The notes beneath the pieces were generated by a model. The model saw nothing but the letters and a program-made list of their open reading frames with translations, was not told the DNA's origin and did no database searches. From Salinibacillus aidingensis (GTDB lineage: Bacteria > Bacillota > Bacilli > Bacillales > Alkalibacillaceae): DNA of 64,000 bases. Shown here in pieces: positions 1 through 8,808 of this stretch (its first letter is position 1; each line of letters begins with the position of its first letter). The stretch covers positions 667,122-731,121 of the forward strand of contig NZ_BAAADO010000001.1 in the NCBI RefSeq assembly GCF_039522525.1, in the 5' to 3' direction. The translations under genes and the position numbers were made by a program.

Positions 1-22
1 CACCAAACCATAACTTTCCCAT
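1..22 (-). CDS. 5' end of a gene running off the left edge
   Basis: A minus-strand ATG at 22-20 reads M-G-K-L-W-F-G and continues past the window edge. An AGGAGAGG-like ribosome binding site lies upstream at a plausible distance, which is the main support. Only seven codons are visible, so no family can be named. It would lie downstream of the spore protein gene on the same strand. Confidence 0.4.
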
Positions 23-163
23 TCGTGTCTCTCCTCTCCTTCACTTGAATATCCATTAAACTGCTTAAAGTGATAAAACATTGGTTAAAGTATAGTAAAA
101 CAATCATAGAAGTCGCAACTTTTAGCTGTTACGGATAAATAATATTCTTATTTTAAACACAAG

Positions 164-188
164 AAAAGGGCAGTAAACCTGCCCCTTT
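164..188 (-). terminator. Rho-independent terminator of the SASP gene
   Basis: The stem GGGCAG/CTGCCC has a five-base loop, and on the minus strand a T-rich stretch follows. It lies just past the stop codon of the spore protein gene at 206. Confidence 0.75.
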
Positions 189-205
189 CGTAGCTATATC
201 CTATT

Positions 206-418
206 TTATTGTGGTTGTTGTCCGCTAAATTGCTGTTGAGCTACACTTACAAGGCGCTTTGTGATTTCACCACCTACAGAACCATTAGCACGGGAGGTTG
301 TATCAGCTCCCAGCTGTACACCAAATTCCTGTGCAATTTCTGTTTTCATCTGGTTAAGTGCTTGTTCAGCGCCAGGTACAACAAGTTGGTTTGAGTTTTG
401 GCTATTGTTATTTGCCAT
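206..418 (-). CDS. sspA: alpha/beta-type small acid-soluble spore protein (SASP)
   Basis: A 70-residue protein of the alpha/beta SASP family, which coats and protects DNA in dormant spores and is degraded by the germination protease GPR. It shows the family hallmarks: an Asn/Gln-rich N-terminus, the conserved block around TEIAQEFGV (where GPR cleaves at E-F/G in characterised members), and the C-terminal segment with GGEITKRLV. The length is typical. The start is set by an AAGGAGGTGA ribosome binding site about ten bases upstream, and a terminator follows. Position next to thiI matches sspA in B. subtilis, but the genome probably carries several paralogs, so the symbol is by synteny. Expression is expected in the forespore under sigma-G, although I did not identify that promoter. 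Confidence 0.93.
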   Translation of the reverse strand: MANNNSQNSNQLVVPGAEQALNQMKTEIAQEFGVQLGADTTSRANGSVGGEITKRLVSVAQQQFSGQQPQ

Positions 419-511
419 GATGGAATCACCTCCTTGTCACCCATTATGATGTGAAGGTAAGGTGAACCTCATGCAAAAAAAGTACTGGTATTTATTTCTT
501 ACTTTGGCGCC

Positions 512-1714
512 TTATAATAAATCTTCAAACTCTGATTTTGTTTGGTCGTGTTCAGTTAATGTAATGGTCTCTATGCCATCTAACGCCTTCTCAATCTCCG
601 GAGTGAAATCCACATGATGCTCGAACTGATGAATTTTCTCCCGGCTTGGTCTTGTTTTTGGCTGTTTAGGAACAAAAATGGTACAGCAATCTTCATAAGG
701 AAGGATCGACGTTTCATAGGTTCCAATCCTTCTGGAGATATCAATAATATCCACTTTATCCATGGTTACCAGCGGCCTGATAACCGGATAATTGGTCACT
801 TCATTAATCGCATTCATGCTTTCCATTGTCTGACTGGCAACCTGACCTAAGCTTTCCCCTGTTGTTAATGAAAGAATGTTTTCCCTCTCGGCCAGTCGCT
901 CACTGACTCTCATCATTTGCCTTCTCATAACGGTCATTCCGTAATTTTCAGGAACTTCACGGAATATTTTTTGCTGAAGTTCTGTAAACGGTACAACATG
1001 TACACGAATTTCATGGCCAAACTTTGTTAATTCCCTAGCCAGGTCCAATACCTTTTGCTTGGCCCGATCACTGGTATAAGGTGGAGAATGAAAATGAATA
1101 GCCTCCACTTGTACGCCTCGTTTCATCGCAAGATACCCAGCTACAGGGCTGTCAATTCCACCTGACAGCAGCAAAAGAGACTTACCTGTTGTGCCTACTG
1201 GTAACCCACCGGAAGCAGGAATTTTTCCAGCCATAATATACGCAGCGTCGTGCCGAATTTCCACACGTATTTCAACATCAGGGTTATGAACATCAACGGT
1301 AAGGTTATCTGTATTGGATAAAAGATGACCTCCCAGAATCTGATTCATTTCCTGTGAAGAAACTTCAAAGTTTTTATTTGGACGTTTGGTAGTAATTTTA
1401 AAGGTTTTAGCCTGTTTTTCTTCCCTAAGAGCCCACAAAGCGCCTTCTTTTATTTGGTCTATGGAGTTTTCGACCCGAATCGCCAGGTTCAGGGATTGAA
1501 TACCAAAAACCTCCTGGCACTTTTCAATCACAGGCTCGTGTTCCTGCCCATTTAATTTTATATACATTCGGTCACGTGTCTGAAACAGTTTTATATTGGA
1601 AAATGGCCTTAGCTTTTGCTTTAGATTTTCTCTAAGCTGGCCAATAAATTGCTTTTTGTTTTTGCCTTTTAAGGATAATTCGCCATAACGGATGACGATA
1701 TGATCATATTGCAT
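512..1714 (-). CDS. thiI: tRNA 4-thiouridine synthase ThiI
   Basis: A 400-residue sulfurtransferase that makes 4-thiouridine at tRNA position 8 and contributes sulfur for the thiazole of thiamine. Order: N-terminal ferredoxin-like domain (about 1-60), THUMP domain (about 60-165), then a PP-loop AMP-forming domain with the P-loop LLSGGIDSPVAGY near residue 183. It ends without the rhodanese domain of E. coli ThiI, as in Bacillus, where a dedicated cysteine desulfurase delivers sulfur. That partner (nifZ) is directly upstream, with its stop six bases before this ATG, so the two form an operon. The ribosome binding site is a GGGGTAGA sequence inside the end of nifZ. Confidence 0.95.
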   Translation of the reverse strand: MQYDHIVIRYGELSLKGKNKKQFIGQLRENLKQKLRPFSNIKLFQTRDRMYIKLNGQEHEPVIEKCQEVFGIQSLNLAIRVENSIDQIKEGALWALREEKQAKTFKITTKRPNKNFEVSSQEMNQILGGHLLSNTDNLTVDVHNPDVEIRVEIRHDAAYIMAGKIPASGGLPVGTTGKSLLLLSGGIDSPVAGYLAMKRGVQVEAIHFHSPPYTSDRAKQKVLDLARELTKFGHEIRVHVVPFTELQQKIFREVPENYGMTVMRRQMMRVSERLAERENILSLTTGESLGQVASQTMESMNAINEVTNYPVIRPLVTMDKVDIIDISRRIGTYETSILPYEDCCTIFVPKQPKTRPSREKIHQFEHHVDFTPEIEKALDGIETITLTEHDQTKSEFEDLL

Positions 1715-1720
1715 TATTAT

Positions 1721-2860
1721 CTACCCCATTACATTGTTTAATTGATCCAAAACATGAATAAATGTTTTACAGAATTCACGGACTTCTTCTTCTGTATTTT
1801 GATAGGACAGGCTGATTCTTAATCCGAAATGAGAACGGTCCTCTCCCCATCCACATGCTGCCAGGACTGCACTTTCATCCGAGTGCTTTGAAGAACAGGC
1901 CGACTTTGTGGATATAAATATATTTTCCTTTCCCAAAGCATGGATCACTACTTCAGGTTTAAAATTGGGTACCGAAAAGTTTAAAATATGCGGCGCTCCA
2001 TCCTCTGGGGAATTAATCACAATTCGATGATCCTGATGTAAAGCCGTGCGAATGATAGCTGACAATTTCTCAAGATGCTGATAAGAATGTCTTTGTTTTT
2101 CCATAGTTAATCTCATTGCTTTTACCATGGCCACTATACCCGCCAGGTTTTCAGTACCTGGACGTTGGGAGGATTCCTGTCCTCCTCCATGTAATAGTGG
2201 AAATAGCGTCGTTCCTTTTTGAATATATAGTGCCCCGGTCCCTTTTAAACCATGAATTTTATGACTGGACATGGAACATAAATCAATTCCGGGATGGGAC
2301 AGGTCAAGAGGCACCTTTCCTAACCCCTGCACGTGGTCTACATGGAAAAACAGTTTAGGATACTTAGCAGCCAAATCTGCAATTTCCTTAATCGGCTGAA
2401 TGGTACCCAATTCATTGTTTACATGCATGATTGATATTAAAATCGTTTCACCATCTATGGTTCTTTTCAGTTCATCCAGATCTATCTTTCCCTCATGATT
2501 TACAGATAGATACGTGACACGAAAGCCCAATGATTCCAATGCCGCGCAGGCCTCCAGGACGGAAGGATGCTCCACCTGGGACGTAATAATATGGCGTCCA
2601 CGGTTCTGATGCTTGAGCGCAATCCCTTTTATGGCCGTATTATTACTTTCTGTACCCCCTGATGTAAAAAACAGTTCCTGTTCACTTACTTTTAAAAGGT
2701 CAGCCGCTTGTTTTTTAGATGTTTTCAGCAGTTTTTCTGCCTCTCCTCCAAATTGGTGAATGGAAGACGGATTCCCATAGTAAGTTTCTGAAACCTTTCT
2801 GAAACTCTCCAGCACTTCAGGATAAGGGCTTGTTGTCGCACTATTATCTAAATAAATCAT
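1721..2860 (-). CDS. nifZ: cysteine desulfurase NifZ, partner of ThiI
   Basis: A 379-residue class V PLP-dependent desulfurase that takes sulfur from L-cysteine and passes it to ThiI. It has the N-terminal MIYLDNSATTSPYPEV block of NifS/IscS proteins, the histidine that stacks on PLP in the FHVDHVQG region, the PLP lysine in SSHKIHGLKG (about residue 200) and the persulfide cysteine in STKSACSSKH (about residue 320). The length matches B. subtilis NifZ (YtbJ). It is directly upstream of thiI in one transcription unit. The start is supported by a GGAGAAATGACTC-type leader. B. subtilis has braB between nifZ and ezrA; here it is absent. Confidence 0.92.
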   Translation of the reverse strand: MIYLDNSATTSPYPEVLESFRKVSETYYGNPSSIHQFGGEAEKLLKTSKKQAADLLKVSEQELFFTSGGTESNNTAIKGIALKHQNRGRHIITSQVEHPSVLEACAALESLGFRVTYLSVNHEGKIDLDELKRTIDGETILISIMHVNNELGTIQPIKEIADLAAKYPKLFFHVDHVQGLGKVPLDLSHPGIDLCSMSSHKIHGLKGTGALYIQKGTTLFPLLHGGGQESSQRPGTENLAGIVAMVKAMRLTMEKQRHSYQHLEKLSAIIRTALHQDHRIVINSPEDGAPHILNFSVPNFKPEVVIHALGKENIFISTKSACSSKHSDESAVLAACGWGEDRSHFGLRISLSYQNTEEEVREFCKTFIHVLDQLNNVMG

Positions 2861-2997
2861 GAGTCATTTCTCCTTTAAACCAATTTTGCAATCATTAATC
2901 TTACCACACCCTTGTTAACAATAAAAGTAAAAAAGGAGTGCACAAAAGCTGAAACTCATTTGTCCCAGAGCTTCAATATTACAATTCCCTAAGCCAT

Positions 2998-3034
2998 AAA
3001 AAAGCTGACCTGTGATGTTACAAGGTCAGACTCT
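2998..3034 (-). terminator. terminator of the ezrA operon
   Basis: The minus strand reads CTGACCTTG, loop, CAGGTCAG, then a run of T. It lies immediately after the stop at 3036 of the small membrane protein gene and so closes the ezrA unit. Confidence 0.75.
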
Positions 3035-3035
3035 T

Positions 3036-3344
3036 TCATTTACGCTCATCTAAAAGACGTAACACCTGATCGATAGAAGCCACCCGGTCTACTGATTGCT
3101 CCTCAACCCAAGCATACGTTAATGCAGGGTTATCAGGAGAGGAATCTTCGCTACCCGCAGCAGACGATTTTAAGGTATTTTGAAAACGATCAGTTATGAT
3201 TTTATGAGATTGATTCATCTTAACTTTTTCATGGAATGAAGCAAAACGATTAGGTTCCTGATCAGGTGCAGCTATAACCATTATGGTAAATATCCATATG
3301 CTAACAGCGAAAATGGAAAGGATGATCATAAGAATTCTTTTCAT
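3036..3344 (-). CDS. small single-pass membrane or secreted protein downstream of ezrA
   Basis: An unrecognised protein of about 102 residues. Residues 1-27 form an uncleaved-looking signal anchor (basic start MKRILMIILS, then a hydrophobic stretch ending IMVIAAP). The rest is hydrophilic and probably faces outward. A longer frame begins with TTG at 3353, but that codon touches the AGGA sequence. The ATG at 3344 sits about ten bases from GAGGA and is preferred. The gene begins only a few bases after, and in the longer reading overlaps, the ezrA stop, so it is almost certainly co-transcribed with ezrA, and a terminator follows it. No function can be assigned; a role at the membrane near the division machinery is inference from context only. 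Confidence 0.6.
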   Translation of the reverse strand: MKRILMIILSIFAVSIWIFTIMVIAAPDQEPNRFASFHEKVKMNQSHKIITDRFQNTLKSSAAGSEDSSPDNPALTYAWVEEQSVDRVASIDQVLRLLDERK

Positions 3345-3349
3345 CTTAT

Positions 3350-5056
3350 TCAATTCCTCGCAGCCGTTAATTCCTCGTTCAGGAACCCTTCTAAGCGTTG
3401 CAGTGCACCTGGTTCAATTTCCTCAAGTGCTGTTGAGGCTGTTTCCAGAGCCACTTCATAGTCCCAATTGCGGAAGGCAGACTCTGCTTCTGATAATTTA
3501 GCGGCCAGCAGCGGATATTGACTTCTGTACCGGTTCGCATATTGAATAACATACTCAGACAACTTCGCCTGCTCAATTAAATATTCTGTCTGTTCCTTTA
3601 CCATTTCTGTGTCTTTTTCTGCTTTGCCCAATAGATGATTAATCTTTTCCATATTTAAAGGGTGCTGGTTTAACTGTTTTGAAGTTTCATCTATGTTTAC
3701 AGCCACTTCACTCATTGCTTCGTAAATATATTCAGGGACACCAGGAAGGTTATTTTTCTGCAGATTTCTCCTTATCTGTCCCATTTCTCCCAGAAGCTGA
3801 TTTATTTGCTTATTCGCCTGAATTTCATCATGCCTTAAGGACTGAATTCTCACAACAAATGACTCATGCTCCTGACGAATGTTTTCCCATTGAGATAACC
3901 AGTTTTCCAGATCCCCGCGAATATTTGCATAAGGCTTTTTATCCTTTTCCATTTCGCTTTGAATTTTATCCGCTAAGAGCTTCAGCTGATTCATTTGATT
4001 TTCCAATGAAACCAGTGTTTCCTGTTCTTCCTCAGTAAACTCATAATTCTCCTGCAGGGTCTTCACATCCGATTTGGTTTCCTGCAGGTTTTTGTCCATT
4101 TGAAAAAGTTCATTTTCCATAACCTTTAATTTCTTCTCCGTAAACTGCTTGGCTAATGCTTCCTGTTCTAATTGATCATATATTTCCTGAATGCGTTCTT
4201 CCACTTCAAGAATTTCCTGATCAACACCTTCAAGATTCCCCTGGTTTAATCGATCCAATAATAAAAGAAGACGTTCCTGATAGTCCTGGATTTCTTTTTC
4301 AAACCCATAATGCTGCAATTCATGGCCTGAATCCTTCATTTCTTTTAAACCACTCGTTAACTCATCTAACTGCTGGGGAAGCTTAATTTTACAGGCGTGA
4401 TATAGTGCAGGAAAACTCTGCATTTTATCATTAAGAAGGTTTAGCCGTTCACTCACCTGTTGCACCAGGCTTTGGGCTTCTATGTAATTCCCATCAACCG
4501 TTAAATCGTCGAATTGTGAAATTTCCTCTTCAATTTCATCTAATTCCACATCAAATACAATATCAGCCTTACCAAACTGATAACGGTTTTGTAAAAGGTA
4601 CTTTCTTGTTTCTTTAATACGCGGACGGATTTCCTCTACCTGTTTATGGCTGTCTTCCTTAGAGCTTACTAATTCTTCCACTTCATCAAACATCTGGTCT
4701 ATTGATTGTTCCGTTTTTTCTAGGGTTTTTTGAGTATGGTCTAAAATACGTTTTGCTTTACGGAACAAATAGCGGTCAGCAGCCTCTTCAGCATCAAACA
4801 GATCCTCTTCCAGGTCAGGCATTTTTCTCGTCACGATATAATCCCAGTCATCTCTCCATTTTTCAAATCGAGTCTGGGTTTCTCCTGACAGATTCAGATC
4901 TTTAATCTTTGATAATTGTTTAGTCACATCTTTATTTATAACGGCCAATTTCCATTCTTCTAACTCATCAACACGATCATAGACTTTCTTTCGCAGGATG
5001 AGACCTATTATAATGAATATGATGATTAAAAGTATGGCTCCAATGATGTATTCCAT
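3350..5056 (-). CDS. ezrA: septation ring formation regulator EzrA
   Basis: A 568-residue protein (B. subtilis EzrA is 562) that restrains FtsZ ring assembly away from mid-cell and couples division to wall synthesis. It has one N-terminal transmembrane segment (MEYIIGAILLIIIFIIIGLI), then a long, highly charged helical region of spectrin-like repeats rich in Glu, Gln and Leu. The usual short C-terminal FtsZ-contacting patch region is retained. The start at 5056 is chosen over an upstream in-frame ATG because GGGAGGC lies six bases before it. Downstream is a small membrane protein gene with a touching start. hisJ, between ezrA and refZ in B. subtilis, is missing. Confidence 0.93.
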   Translation of the reverse strand: MEYIIGAILLIIIFIIIGLILRKKVYDRVDELEEWKLAVINKDVTKQLSKIKDLNLSGETQTRFEKWRDDWDYIVTRKMPDLEEDLFDAEEAADRYLFRKAKRILDHTQKTLEKTEQSIDQMFDEVEELVSSKEDSHKQVEEIRPRIKETRKYLLQNRYQFGKADIVFDVELDEIEEEISQFDDLTVDGNYIEAQSLVQQVSERLNLLNDKMQSFPALYHACKIKLPQQLDELTSGLKEMKDSGHELQHYGFEKEIQDYQERLLLLLDRLNQGNLEGVDQEILEVEERIQEIYDQLEQEALAKQFTEKKLKVMENELFQMDKNLQETKSDVKTLQENYEFTEEEQETLVSLENQMNQLKLLADKIQSEMEKDKKPYANIRGDLENWLSQWENIRQEHESFVVRIQSLRHDEIQANKQINQLLGEMGQIRRNLQKNNLPGVPEYIYEAMSEVAVNIDETSKQLNQHPLNMEKINHLLGKAEKDTEMVKEQTEYLIEQAKLSEYVIQYANRYRSQYPLLAAKLSEAESAFRNWDYEVALETASTALEEIEPGALQRLEGFLNEELTAARN

Positions 5057-5286
5057 TAAAAAGCCTCCCATCTCAGGTTCCACTTTCTATATTTACCGTT
5101 CCGTTTAAAAATTTTGTGTTGCTACTATAATATCATGTCTTCGCCTGTTTTTGCTAAATTTTTTCAAATTTCTTTGCCATAAAATCCAATTTTGTCATGA
5201 ATGAACGATTTCCCTTTTTAAGTGTCCGTAAAATGAACTGAGATGGTGTGTAAGCTGCCCGTAACATCGGCCGAATTTTTACGCCG

Positions 5287-5330
5287 GAAAAAAGACACTT
5301 ATGTATCTTTTTCAGATACCATAAGTGTCT
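5287..5330 (-). terminator. refZ terminator built from its last codons
   Basis: A nearly perfect long hairpin (AGACACTTATG with CATAAGTGTCT, plus an inner TATC/GATA) followed on the minus strand by TTTTTT. The left arm and loop are coding sequence: the last ten codons and the stop of refZ lie inside the stem-loop. Confidence 0.85.
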
Positions 5331-5916
5331 CCAGCCATTGTTTTATGGATCGTTTATAGGTGTCTATGTATACGTCTGTAGATCGGTTCATCCCTACTAC
5401 GTTCTTCCATTCGTATGACATATTAAAAGGAATATGCAGCAGACCATACAATTGAAAGAATAACATTTCTTTTTCTATAGTTGAGCGGGAAGATGAGGTG
5501 AATAAACGAAGAAAGACTTCCTCAAGTATAAACTTTTCTTTAGCAAGATAGGTAACCAATAACTCTCTTACTAAAATATTATCTTTAGATAGTTCTCTTT
5601 GTATAAAACTTGTAAATTGATGATGTTCATACTTGTAATGTATAATAACATCAATTAATTGATTCAGCTGGTCTTCGGGATAATCTGTTGTGTCGAATTC
5701 TGCCTGTGTATCTTCCAGCTCCTGCAAATAGGTTTCATAGTAGTCAATGATAAGGTGCTCCAGGAGTCCCTGTTTATTTTTGAAGTAGTAACTGATCATG
5801 GAAACATTCACCTTTGCACTGGAGGCAATATCCCGTACAGAGGTACCATGAAACCCTTTTAAATAAAACAAGTGCACAGCGGCATTCGCAACCTTTTCTT
5901 TGGTTTTTTGACTCAT
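5299..5916 (-). CDS. refZ: TetR-family regulator RefZ
   Basis: A 205-residue TetR-type DNA-binding protein. In B. subtilis RefZ (YttP) binds origin-proximal sites during early sporulation and affects FtsZ ring placement. The N-terminal helix-turn-helix is clear: residues about 5-50 with LKGFHGTSVRDIASSAKVN and MISYYFKNKQGL, typical of TetR members. The remaining helical domain is family-like and has no obvious ligand motif. Identity rests on the sequence type and on its place between ezrA and ytsP. The promoter region is divergent with ytsP (119 bases between the starts). The 3' end overlaps its own terminator. Confidence 0.85.
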   Translation of the reverse strand: MSQKTKEKVANAAVHLFYLKGFHGTSVRDIASSAKVNVSMISYYFKNKQGLLEHLIIDYYETYLQELEDTQAEFDTTDYPEDQLNQLIDVIIHYKYEHHQFTSFIQRELSKDNILVRELLVTYLAKEKFILEEVFLRLFTSSSRSTIEKEMLFFQLYGLLHIPFNMSYEWKNVVGMNRSTDVYIDTYKRSIKQWLETLMVSEKDT

Positions 5917-6035
5917 CCTATTCCCCCCTGTTTTATTTTTTCTTTTTATTGCCGGGGAATTCCTTTTATGAGTTTAAAAGAAATTCCGACAGAATCTCTT
6001 ATAAGATCACAAATTATTTTGGGGAGGTCATTGTT

Positions 6036-6515
6036 TTGTTCCAGAAAGAAGCTTATACAGGGCAAGTTGAAAAAGATTATGAGTTAGTCAATAAACAATT
6101 GAAAGCCTTAATTGAAGATGAGTCAGATACTATTGCCAATTTAGCCAATGCATCTGCTCTCCTCTTTCAGTTTTTAGATGACGTTAATTGGGCAGGTTTT
6201 TACCTTTACAAAAATGGAGAGCTTGTTCTTGGGCCTTTCCAGGGTCTTCCGGCATGTGTAAGAATTGAATATGGCAAAGGAGTATGCGGCACATCACTAA
6301 AAGAAAGACAGACCGTTCGAGTGGAAAATGTTAATGAATTCCCCGGACATATTGCCTGTGATTCAGCCAGTCAATCAGAAATTGTCACCCCTATTTATAA
6401 GAATGATGAAATTATAGGTGTACTGGATATTGACAGTCCGAATCTGAATCGCTTTGATGAAACAGATCAGAAAGGTTTAGAAGAATTTGCCAGTATTCTT
6501 AGCAATCATTTGTAA
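6036..6515 (+). CDS. ytsP: GAF-domain free methionine-(R)-sulfoxide reductase YtsP
   Basis: A 159-residue single GAF-domain protein of the fRMsr family, which reduces free L-methionine-(R)-sulfoxide in the cytoplasm. The three conserved cysteines are present: LPACVRIEYGKG, GVCGTSL and HIACDSAS. The GAF core ends VLDIDSPNLNRF as in the family. The open frame extends upstream, but the TTG at 6036 is the likely start because GGGGAGG lies seven bases before it and the resulting length matches B. subtilis YtsP (163). It is transcribed divergently from refZ and converges on the diguanylate cyclase gene, with which it shares a bidirectional terminator. Confidence 0.9.
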   Translation: MFQKEAYTGQVEKDYELVNKQLKALIEDESDTIANLANASALLFQFLDDVNWAGFYLYKNGELVLGPFQGLPACVRIEYGKGVCGTSLKERQTVRVENVNEFPGHIACDSASQSEIVTPIYKNDEIIGVLDIDSPNLNRFDETDQKGLEEFASILSNHL

Positions 6516-6531
6516 TTAACCCAATATTTGA

Positions 6532-6570
6532 AGAAAACGAAATCGTTATTAAAGCACGATTTCGTTTTCT
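6532..6570. terminator. bidirectional terminator between ytsP and ytrP
   Basis: GAAAACGAAATCG pairs with CGATTTCGTTTTC around a short loop. The right arm encodes the last codons of the minus-strand cyclase gene and its TAA lies in the loop. Confidence 0.85.
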
Positions 6571-8447
6571 TTTACAACTCGATTTTTCCCTTTTTCTTTA
6601 GCCAGATACAAAGCCTTATCTGCTCTTAAAAAGAGACTTTTGGTTTCCCCGTGTATTTTATCATCCCAATAAGAAACACCACAGGATATGGTCACTTTTG
6701 GATATGTTTTTTCCGACACTGTATGCACCAGCCGTTCAGCCACATGCTGAGCTTCCTTCATGGTTGTATTCGGTAAATAGATTGCCAGTTCTTCCCCACC
6801 CCATCTTGCAGCTATGTCATTTGCGCGAATATTTTTCCGGATAATTTCGGCAACCTGACATATAATTTCATCCCCGGTATCATGCCCATATTGATCGTTA
6901 ATTTGTTTAAAATTATCAATATCCATCAGAATAAACGTTCCGTGCTTTCCTACTTTCAGATGTTTATTCATCATTTTATCCAAATAGTTGCGGGAATACA
7001 GTTTTGTTAAATAATCAGTTCGAACTAATTGTTCTAACTCCTCTTTTAACCGGTAATTAATAACCGTTAAAGCTGAATGCTGGACAAGGGATTGAAGCAG
7101 CTTATAGGTTTCAAATGAGAAAAAATACTCATTTGGATGCAGTACTGCAACGAATCCAATCACTTTTTCATCATGAATCATCGGCACTGCCATCACGGAC
7201 TGATAAGGGATATCATGATCTGAATGAGTGCTGTTAAAATCACCAATAAAAATCGTATGGATGTTTTGTTTCACTTTGCTGTTTAAAAAGGAAAGGAACC
7301 ATTTTCCCTCTTTAGTCGAGAAGAAGGATGTGCTTTCTTTCAGCACTTTATATTCACGGAAATCCTGTTGATTATTTCTCTCATCATAAAGAATAAACCC
7401 TACCTCTTCTGCATTAAATTTACTTATCATTAAGTCTTCCAGATAAGTAAATGTTGCGGATAAAGTCCTTTTAGAGTTAAGGGCCTGCGACGATTGGTTA
7501 ATTAATTGCAAATCTGTAATGTATCTTTGGGATTGCTGATACAGACGTGCATTTTCCAGGGCATTACCGGCAGTTTTGGCAAGGATCGAAATAAATTCAA
7601 TATCATTCTCGCTGAAGAATAGCGTATTAGGCTTCAGTACCTGTAAGACGCCATATGTTGCCTGCCTGCCAACTAAAGGTGCATATAAAGAAGCAGTATC
7701 ACCGGAAATATCCTCGAACTGAATTTGCCCGGTAAGAAAGGCTGTTGTTACGGCATCCTTTTCATACCGATCATAGATGAGCTCTTTAATGGGTAAATCC
7801 TCAATCTGGAGGTTGTCCTGCATCAAAAGCAAATAAAAATCAAGCTCAGGATAGAGATCCGTTAAGGTCTTAATGACTTCCCGAAGGACGTCTTCTATGT
7901 TCATTGTAGAATGAAATTTAGACGTGACCTGATACAGTCGTTCATATTTGACTTCCTCATCAATGGATTGACAATAGCTCATGAGCGTATGGATAACCGG
8001 GCCTGTCTGCTCAGCTATTTCTAAGAAAAAGTCTGAGTCAGGAAAAGAATCATCATCGACAATCAATAGGATAAAACCATCATTTTCTTTTTTGATATGT
8101 AAAGGTATAATAACAGTCGAAATGGCAGTATCCGAAGACATTAAAATGGAACCCCCGTTCTTTTGGAAATAAACGGGTACAGACTCGGTCATTTTTTTAA
8201 ACGTTTCGATAGTGAAGACATCCGTGTTAGCTGGAGCATCAGCATTGGATGAAAATAACTGATATTGCTGTGAAGATTCATTCAAGAGATAAATATTGCT
8301 TTCATTAACAGCCAAAACGTCTTTTAGCTGCTTAGATATTTCCAACATCATGGATGGAAAAGATCTATTTTGATGATGAATCATTAGATCATAAAATTTT
8401 GCTTTAAGAATGTCTCTAAGTTCGTTGACAGATTGGAATCCCGTCAT
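6549..8447 (-). CDS. ytrP: GAF-GGDEF diguanylate cyclase YtrP
   Basis: A 632-residue cytoplasmic sensor-cyclase. It has GAF-like sensory regions (about 10-150, 160-310 and 320-460), a short linker helix, then a GGDEF domain (about 465-630). The active-site signature is RWGGEELAIYLP, a functional GGEEL variant, with the substrate-binding block ILMDIDNFKQINDQYGHDTG before it, so c-di-GMP synthesis from GTP is expected. No transmembrane segment is seen. Size and position match YtrP (DgcP) of B. subtilis. AGGTGATG precedes the ATG. The final codons form one arm of the shared terminator. Confidence 0.9.
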   Translation of the reverse strand: MTGFQSVNELRDILKAKFYDLMIHHQNRSFPSMMLEISKQLKDVLAVNESNIYLLNESSQQYQLFSSNADAPANTDVFTIETFKKMTESVPVYFQKNGGSILMSSDTAISTVIIPLHIKKENDGFILLIVDDDSFPDSDFFLEIAEQTGPVIHTLMSYCQSIDEEVKYERLYQVTSKFHSTMNIEDVLREVIKTLTDLYPELDFYLLLMQDNLQIEDLPIKELIYDRYEKDAVTTAFLTGQIQFEDISGDTASLYAPLVGRQATYGVLQVLKPNTLFFSENDIEFISILAKTAGNALENARLYQQSQRYITDLQLINQSSQALNSKRTLSATFTYLEDLMISKFNAEEVGFILYDERNNQQDFREYKVLKESTSFFSTKEGKWFLSFLNSKVKQNIHTIFIGDFNSTHSDHDIPYQSVMAVPMIHDEKVIGFVAVLHPNEYFFSFETYKLLQSLVQHSALTVINYRLKEELEQLVRTDYLTKLYSRNYLDKMMNKHLKVGKHGTFILMDIDNFKQINDQYGHDTGDEIICQVAEIIRKNIRANDIAARWGGEELAIYLPNTTMKEAQHVAERLVHTVSEKTYPKVTISCGVSYWDDKIHGETKSLFLRADKALYLAKEKGKNRVVKENEIVL

Positions 8448-8593
8448 TACTCATCACCTGAACTTTTTATATCATTAGGAAATTTTACCCATTATCATTC
8501 TAACATATTCTCATGCTAAAAAATGAAAAAAGTTCATAAATCGGATTAAAAAATAAAAAATCCACAGTAATAACGGAAGGATGATGAATTTAC

Positions 8594-8622
8594 TTGACTT
8601 ATTTGTAAATAAATTCTATAAT
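8594..8622 (+). promoter_or_regulatory. sigma-A promoter of rpsD
   Basis: A TTGACT -35 at 8594-8599 and a perfect TATAAT -10 at 8617-8622, separated by 17 bases. Transcription would start near 8630, giving a leader of about 175 bases before rpsD. Confidence 0.85.
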
Positions 8623-8639
8623 ACTCTTTGTGTAAAATA

Positions 8640-8795
8640 AAAGGTAGCTTAGGTGAACCGGCGTTGTTATCATTTTGTTCCTCTTAAACGAAGAGGTGTA
8701 TCGCGTAACTCTCGGCTGCTGGGGCGAAGGTACATGAAAACAAAATGAGCATCGTTTAGGAACACAGTTTTATTTTATGCAAAATTTTATATCAA
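8640..8795 (+). promoter_or_regulatory. structured rpsD leader, probable S4 autoregulatory element
   Basis: The 5' untranslated region contains paired segments: ATCATTTTGTTC near 8670 with GAAAACAAAATGAG near 8740, enclosing CCTCTTAAACGAAGAGG. This is the kind of folded leader that S4 binds to repress its own synthesis in Bacillus. The GC-rich loops GTATCGCGTAACTC and CGGCTGCTGGGGCG are unlike the AT-rich flanks. The S4 assignment is inference from position and fold. Confidence 0.65.
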
Positions 8796-8808
8796 AGGAG
8801 AATGTCAA

